The notes beneath the pieces were generated by a model. It ran no database searches. It was not told where the DNA came from and was given only the letters and a program-made list of their open reading frames with translations. Source: Haliclystus octoradiatus (lineage: Eukaryota > Cnidaria > Staurozoa > Stauromedusae > Haliclystidae). From it: 64,000 bases of DNA. Of this stretch, positions 58,300 through 64,000 are shown one piece after another. The stretch covers positions 11,450,110 through 11,514,109 of the forward strand of contig OU744452.1 in NCBI GenBank assembly GCA_916610825.1, written 5' to 3'. Each line of letters begins with the position of its first letter. Position 1 is the stretch's first letter. The position numbers and the translations under genes are program-made.

Positions 58300-60560
58300 A
58301 TATATTACCAGCACTGTTTCGATAACAGAAAAACTACAAAGGAGTGTTTTGTGATTAGCTAATACCATTTACAAAAGATGCAATGTGGAATAAAGTATTT
58401 TTTTGAAAGAAAGCATAATGTAGATAATTGTGCACATTTGATACTGCTTTTTGTTTACAAAGCTATGAATGTAACATTTCTTGCAAAAAAGAAACATTTC
58501 AAATCTAGCTTTATTTTGACAACATCAAATCAATGGCTTATATTTCTGTAAACTGACGTAACTGAACCTCGATCGAAACAAAATAAACATCATTTCTGAT
58601 TTCTGGGTGTTTGGATATTATGATTTGCTACAAAATTGATTCCAAATGAAGTTAGTTACAGACGGTTGCCCAGTCGTTCTGGTAAGGTTCAATGTTTTTG
58701 GTAAGAAATATTCTGATAAAATTTCAGACTTGTTCGCTTGGAATGATTATTTTGAGGATATATATATAAGTCGTATTCCGACACTGATTGTCATCATCTT
58801 TATAAATCAACTTGTATTGCATTGCTTGTGTATTTCAAAAAAAAGTTAAAATATTGGAAGCTGCGTTTCAGAATTTACAGCTCAAATATCATCAACTCAC
58901 CGACGTAACATGACGTATGTAAAAAAGCTACGTGATCAGATTTCAGAAAATTCCATACAAAGGCTGCCGGTCTTGTTTGACCCTTTAAGCTGAGTAAAAA
59001 AGAAATCGATAGTAATACAGACCATTACACCGCCAGAAAAACCTGCGCTTCTCATCTCATCGAGTCAAATTACTCTGTTTTGTTGATCGGTAGAACTAAC
59101 ATTTTCGTAAAATTGAGACGCTTAAACAAATGCTTTCCGCTAAATTTTTTGATCCATATTGCTCTGGTATTGGAGAAATGCTTCACATTATTACCTCAGT
59201 TTATATGTTTCACATATAATATGTTAACGTAAATCTTATTCGCAACGCGAGTAACATTAAGAATATAAAAGCGATGTTTTCGCGGATCAGTAGATATTAG
59301 ATATCTATTACAGCTGTATACAGAGCAGCACTTCAGATGAAACAAAATATATTTATAAATTATCACATATGTCATAACACATAGAAAAAAACAAACAAAT
59401 TAAGAAATGATTGATATGGCCATAGAAAATAGAATTCATATGAATAGTAATTGCAATAGTATGTGCAAAGACAAACTCAAAATTTAGATTTAAATTTAAA
59501 CTTAAAATAAATTAAAATGATACTGAAATGAAAGAATGTTCCCAATTCACGGAGATGTTATGCTACCGTCACAGCAAGGCTATAATAAAATATAATCAGA
59601 CAAACAACTTCTTTTGGTGAGAATAATACAGTCATAAAAACATTGAAATTGATAACAGATTGCATGATGTTTTAGCAAGATGCTAATTAAAACACCTTTG
59701 CATACATTTTAAAATTAAGAACAATTATGACTTTCCAAATGTAGGGTGCATACCGTTTAGGAACAGTTACGTTCCTCGCTTAAGTCGTCTAGTTTAATAT
59801 TACATCATATTTCCATATAGTTGCATACATTTAAAATTATAAAAACTAGTGATGTACACTGTATTGTTGATTAAATAAATTTTTTTTATTCATAATTATT
59901 TTTCATGAATTCAAAAATAAACGTGTCTGTTAATTAATTAGGGGCATATACGACCACATACGCTTGAATCAGATGAACCCATGCCACAACTTTATAGATC
60001 AACTCCACTCATTTTACTCATTTGACTCATTTGACTCTCCACCACGCAGTTAAGATAGATGTCCAATTCAATAACAATTGATAGCCGGTGAATTGTTGCG
60101 TTGGATAAAAATATGAGCAAACAATTTCAAACCTTACTATTTTCCATATAACTGTCGAAAGGTAATGTAGACAAAGAATCATAAAGCAAAAAAGAAATAG
60201 TGCATCAAATAGTAGCCCTTGAACTTACAGTAGATAACATACAGGAGTATACAGTAGATAAATAATTGTAGCAAACTAAATTGATGTTTTAAAGACGAGA
60301 TCATTTCTCTGAGAACGGTATTGAAAGCATCAACATCATCATTTATCCAGGAAACATGGTGAGTTTTTGACAGGACATATGCAGATACTGGAGATCATCG
60401 ATCAAATAAATCCAAACAATTCCAGCATATTATTTTATACGAAAAAGATCGTAAAAGCTGAAGACAGATAAATGTTTGAATCCGATCCAAGTAAGACTTG
60501 AACAAACTATTGCAATTACAATAGTTAGATTAACTATATGACAATAGTTAGATTGCGACA
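58300..60560. other. intergenic, no supported gene
   Basis: AT-rich DNA with short frames only. A short CATCATCATTTATCCAGGAA near 60330 matches the start of repeat R2. Confidence 0.4.
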
Positions 60561-60567
60561 CATTTAC

Positions 60568-60918
60568 AGATTATCAAACAAACAAACTTGTTAATACATA
60601 TTTATTCGCACGGTTCAGATGAAATCATGAAACCCGGTTCTGTTTGATCGATAATCTGACACCCTGAAATCTTTTCGCATCAAGATGAGATGATATTAAA
60701 ATAGCTTTTGAGGCCAATTCTCAGTGATTCTACCGAGGCAGAAGTGATAACAAAGTTTGGAATTGATGGATATTGGGTCAACAAAGATGGATATTTGAGG
60801 ATGCTAAATACATTTTAGTTGAATTATTTTCACAAGGTAAGATAATATTATGGCCTGTTTAAAACTCTTTAAAACACAAATCTGAGTTAGACTATCTTGG
60901 CTCTATTATAATATCTTG
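60568..60918. mobile_element. half copy of the foldback element
   Basis: It matches the centre and right arm of 30701-31474: CAGATTATCAAACAAACAAA, GGTTCAGATGAAATCATGAA, GATGAGATGATATTAAAATA, AGATAATATTATGGCCTGTT and the terminal CTATTATAATATCTTG. The left arm is missing. Confidence 0.75.
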
Positions 60919-61627
60919 ATAACATATAACTATCGAAATTTACAGATATAATCATGTGACAACATTTACAGTTTTTACATGACATGGAAACAAGTTTTTT
61001 TTAAATAATGATTGTTTGGACAGGAAATGACAGGAAGCTAGTAGTGTTATTCAGTATTCAAATCACATAGCTTCTTGTTTGAAGAATGTCGCCGAGAGGC
61101 TGAAATAATTTTTCTGAAACCATGCTTGAACTAGAAAGTTCTTTTGTATATAAACGCATTTGAATATCTTTCACAATCATAACTTTTCTTAATAATTGTC
61201 ATTTCATATACACCGTTGGAATATTTAGATATCTAACCTCCACGTTTTTCGGCTACTGTTCCATTCTGATTATTCAATTTGCATGTGAGTCAAACATTTG
61301 TAAATTGTGGTAAATTTAGTTAGAACATTCCAGATTGTTGAACCATACCAACAATTATTGTTGAATTTCCAAAATGTAAACGCGCATGGTTAAAGAACGA
61401 ATAGATGATTTCCTTCATCGATAACGACACCCGCTAATGACAACAAACATCACTTTTAATTTATTTTTCGCTTTTGTTGTGGTTACAAATTTATTATTAA
61501 TGAAACAGTGTTCTTGTTTCATTGAAATAAGAAAGAGACTCACAGTTTTAATTATTGATTTTTTCCCTCAGTATTACACACAAGCACATGATTTTGTTAT
61601 CAATTGCTTTTTACTTTGCCAGACACT

Positions 61628-61954
61628 ATGAGACGTGAAATCGTACATAAATTGTTGCGGATCATTAAAATTATCTTAATTTTACATATTTCAGAATATG
61701 TTCACGGTGAACTGAAGTATTTTCTCATGTCTAAGCAGCCTTTATACGTGGGGAATGAAATAAAATCGACAAATGTCAATAGTATCTTCAAATGTGCTAG
61801 CGATTGCGGAAGCGAGAGATGCTGTAAAACCTTTTCAATTAAACCCATGACGATATTTAAACAATTTCTATGCGTTTTATATGAGTTTCGCTCCTTGAAG
61901 AGACAGAAAAGTATTGAAGCTGATGGATTTACTCAATTTTACCAGTTGAACAAT
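61628..61954 (+). CDS. first exon of a secreted PAN/apple-like protein (partial gene)
   Basis: ATG at 61628 opens a signal peptide (MRREIVHKLLRIIKIILILH, cleavage likely near VHG, residue 26) and about 83 further residues with cysteines arranged FKCASDCGSERCCKTFSI ... FLCVLYE, the C-x3-C-x4-CC-x-x-F and later C-x-L pattern of PAN/apple domains. The exon ends AACAAT/GTAAGT in phase 0. Later exons would lie to the right and outside the window, since none were found before 64000. Confidence 0.6.
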
Positions 61955-61959
61955 GTAAG

Positions 61960-63235
61960 TATATTAGGATATGTTGAGTTTGATATATTTTATTACAGTT
62001 TTATTCAATATAATCTTACGTCAATATTCTTAACTATATATGCGATATAGAGAAATACAATAACGCTTTAGTAGCATAATAGGCAATTCCTTTCTTTATT
62101 CCAGTAATCTAAGTTTTATATAAGACTTATTATTATTATAACATAAATTAATCTTGCAACATGGAAACAAGAACTTGCTAGTGTTCCATCAAAATGTTCC
62201 TAATTAATTGAATGCAATCTTGAATTTAAGCATAGCGTTGTGTATATTTAATTTTCAATTCATTATCTTTAAACTTTTAATGAATCATCTTGACCAGCAC
62301 ATTCACATTCGCTTAATTATTGTCCATTTTATATGGGTAGGTACGCAATTATCTTAATGTATACGATTAGTGGTTTGCTATATCTCATGAAAATTTAGTT
62401 AACGCCCGATGGACTATCACGCTAAGTTTGAATTTTGGATATTTCTACACATCCGAAGAGTGCATTAAATGTTTTGAAACTGCAAATGAAATTTTCAATC
62501 ACATTCTCTCACGATATTTAATATAGTTTATCATCAAGAAATATTATGCTTTGTTGCTTTGGACAAAATACTTAAATTTAAATGTGAAAAATAAATGAAA
62601 ATTGTCATTTATACATGAGCCACCTATTATATACTAAAAGAAGCTATCACAAAGTAAGTGAAGTATAGTCTCAAATTTTATTGAAACTCAGCTGAATGGA
62701 AGGAGACAATCGCTAATCGAAAAGTGAAGTTGTTTCAAGTGTTTTTAGTATTGGGTTGTGAATAAATGTCAATGCGGAAGGTATGGAAATATTAAATCGT
62801 GTATATACCTGTTGACATGTGTTATACAAATAAGTATCCCTAGCTAACGAGAGTTTTATATTACCACCTGTGCACAACCACTAGGATAACCAATACTATA
62901 TAACAAAGAAAAAACTACTTAGCCTCATTTCTCGTTCTGATGACTAATATGCAATAGCGCAACAAGAAGCATGCGGGTAGTTTTTCAATCGTTTGGAAAG
63001 AAATGAAATCATAAAAACAACAACTTTGGTTTTTTGATAAAAACTTATAGTATAGTTAATTATGTTAGTGTGATATGTTATCTATTCGACCACACTAAAG
63101 AAGCTAATTAATAAATTTAGAACTTATATATTATGTTCATTACAAATTCGTTTTTTCCTTAAAATTCGATGTTAATGGAGGCATTTCATGATCGCAACAA
63201 AGAACACATCATTTGGGTATGAAATATAATGCATG
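61960..63235 (+). other. presumed first intron of the PAN-like gene
   Basis: AT-rich, without a recognisable exon or repeat. Confidence 0.35.
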
Positions 63236-63259
63236 AAACAGCGTCCAAGAAAACTAGCA

Positions 63260-63990
63260 AATCCTCCCCATTAGAGAAGCTTCTGAGCTTCTCACCGATG
63301 CATCACGCTTTCATTGCCTTGGTTTTGCGTTGCACTGACTACATATGAAAAGACGCAATATGGTATCTTATCCAATGCCGTTCTCCAACACTTGCGATAC
63401 ATGCAGCAAACTGAAGTGGAATGGCTGATCTTGAACCTCGAAGATTTATTTCTTGAAGGTCACTGGTGTGACCTATTCTGCACTACTTGATCATATCTTC
63501 AATGATAAAAGTCTAAATCAAATTGACCATCACGGCCTCTTCAAGCTGAAAACTGTAATCAATCAATTCGACTTTACGGTTCGTTGGACACCTAGTGCTT
63601 AACACAATATGCCGGTGCACGATCTCATGCAATTTGCCATAAAGCTGCCGCGAAAGACCAAGCTACATACTGATGATGCAAGCGGGATGCAAGCCCTGAT
63701 TTCGACCTTCCCGCCTACACACACCTACATATGCTATCAGCTTTTGAGGGCTACTACCCTAACAATACTCCTGAAAAGCTGGTCAGCTATTTGCGAGATA
63801 ATAATGATGTCGGAAACAGGAAACTCTACTACTGTTTCCTTCTAAAGAAGATTCATGATGGCTGACCTTTCTCCCAAGCAGATTTCATAAGCAACACAAC
63901 ACTGAAAATACAACTTATACCTTTGGTATTCAAAATCATCATTACCAGAATCATCCATCATTGCACAAATCTATTAATTCCTCAACCGCT
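63260..63990 (+). pseudogene. decayed LTR-retrotransposon (Ty3-like) RNase H region
   Basis: GC content rises and several frames in succession give retroelement fragments: LLTDASRFHCLGFAL (RNase H start), LDHIFNDKSLNQID, and FDFTVRWTPSA (RNase H end), separated by stops and frameshifts. Downstream frames (VHDLMQFAIKLPRKTK, then PNNTPEKLVSYLRDNNDVG) look coding but are not recognised. Multiply broken and truncated by the window edge. Confidence 0.6.
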
Positions 63991-64000
63991 TCAAATAAAT

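Noticed and set aside
1-64000. CRISPR arrays, bacterial operons, ribosome binding sites, rRNA
   Set aside because: No regularly spaced repeats with unique spacers, no densely packed long frames, and splice-site logic throughout show eukaryotic DNA.

Overview
This is a eukaryotic (metazoan) genomic window: AT-rich, with GT-AG introns, AATAAA poly(A) signals, microsatellites and many decayed transposons. The protein modules (discoidin F5/8C, laminin-G, MAM, EGF, PAN, DNRLRE) together with CR1-type LINE, KIAA1958/Crypton and hAT-like sequences suggest an aquatic invertebrate, perhaps a tunicate or other deuterostome. I cannot name the species.

The main object is a minus-strand gene spanning about 35.26 kb down to 3.84 kb. 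I assembled 20 exons by hand. Every junction has a GT donor, an AG acceptor and a matching phase, and the total is 5541 nt (1846 codons plus stop). The encoded protein is a secreted mosaic in this order: hydrophobic leader, two F5/8C domains, an N-terminal laminin-G half, a DNRLRE/CBM96-like domain, a short F5/8C, a C-terminal laminin-G half, a linker, a second DNRLRE-like domain, MAM, a three-exon laminin-G, an EGF-like six-cysteine exon, a single-exon laminin-G and a short C-terminus. A stop at 3838-3840 and a poly(A) signal at 3742-3747 close it.

Upstream, at 51.32 kb and 44.37 kb, lies a second copy of the first two exons (leader plus first half of F5/8C), including a conserved promoter/5'UTR block. 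I found no matching third exon before the proximal copy. Its phase fits exon 3 of the main gene, so it is either a distal alternative promoter and exon pair or the stump of a tandem duplicate.

The rest is mostly mobile DNA. There are two LINE relics (46.8-48.5 kb; and 52.6-56.2 kb, the latter nearly complete with zinc knuckles, a 2A-like motif, endonuclease and reverse transcriptase) and a short RT relic at 36 kb. A KIAA1958/Crypton-like recombinase relic on the plus strand (56.36-58.29 kb) is interrupted by a small TRIM-like LTR element. Non-autonomous DNA elements include a hAT-like one with near-perfect 8-bp target duplication (23.86-24.98 kb), a TTAA-ended one (41.72-43.38 kb), a 774-bp foldback (30.70-31.47 kb) with a half copy at 60.6 kb, and MITE-like and hairpin repeats. 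At the right side a plus-strand gene begins at 61.63 kb (signal peptide plus PAN-like exon), and the last 0.8 kb holds a decayed LTR-retrotransposon RNase H fragment.
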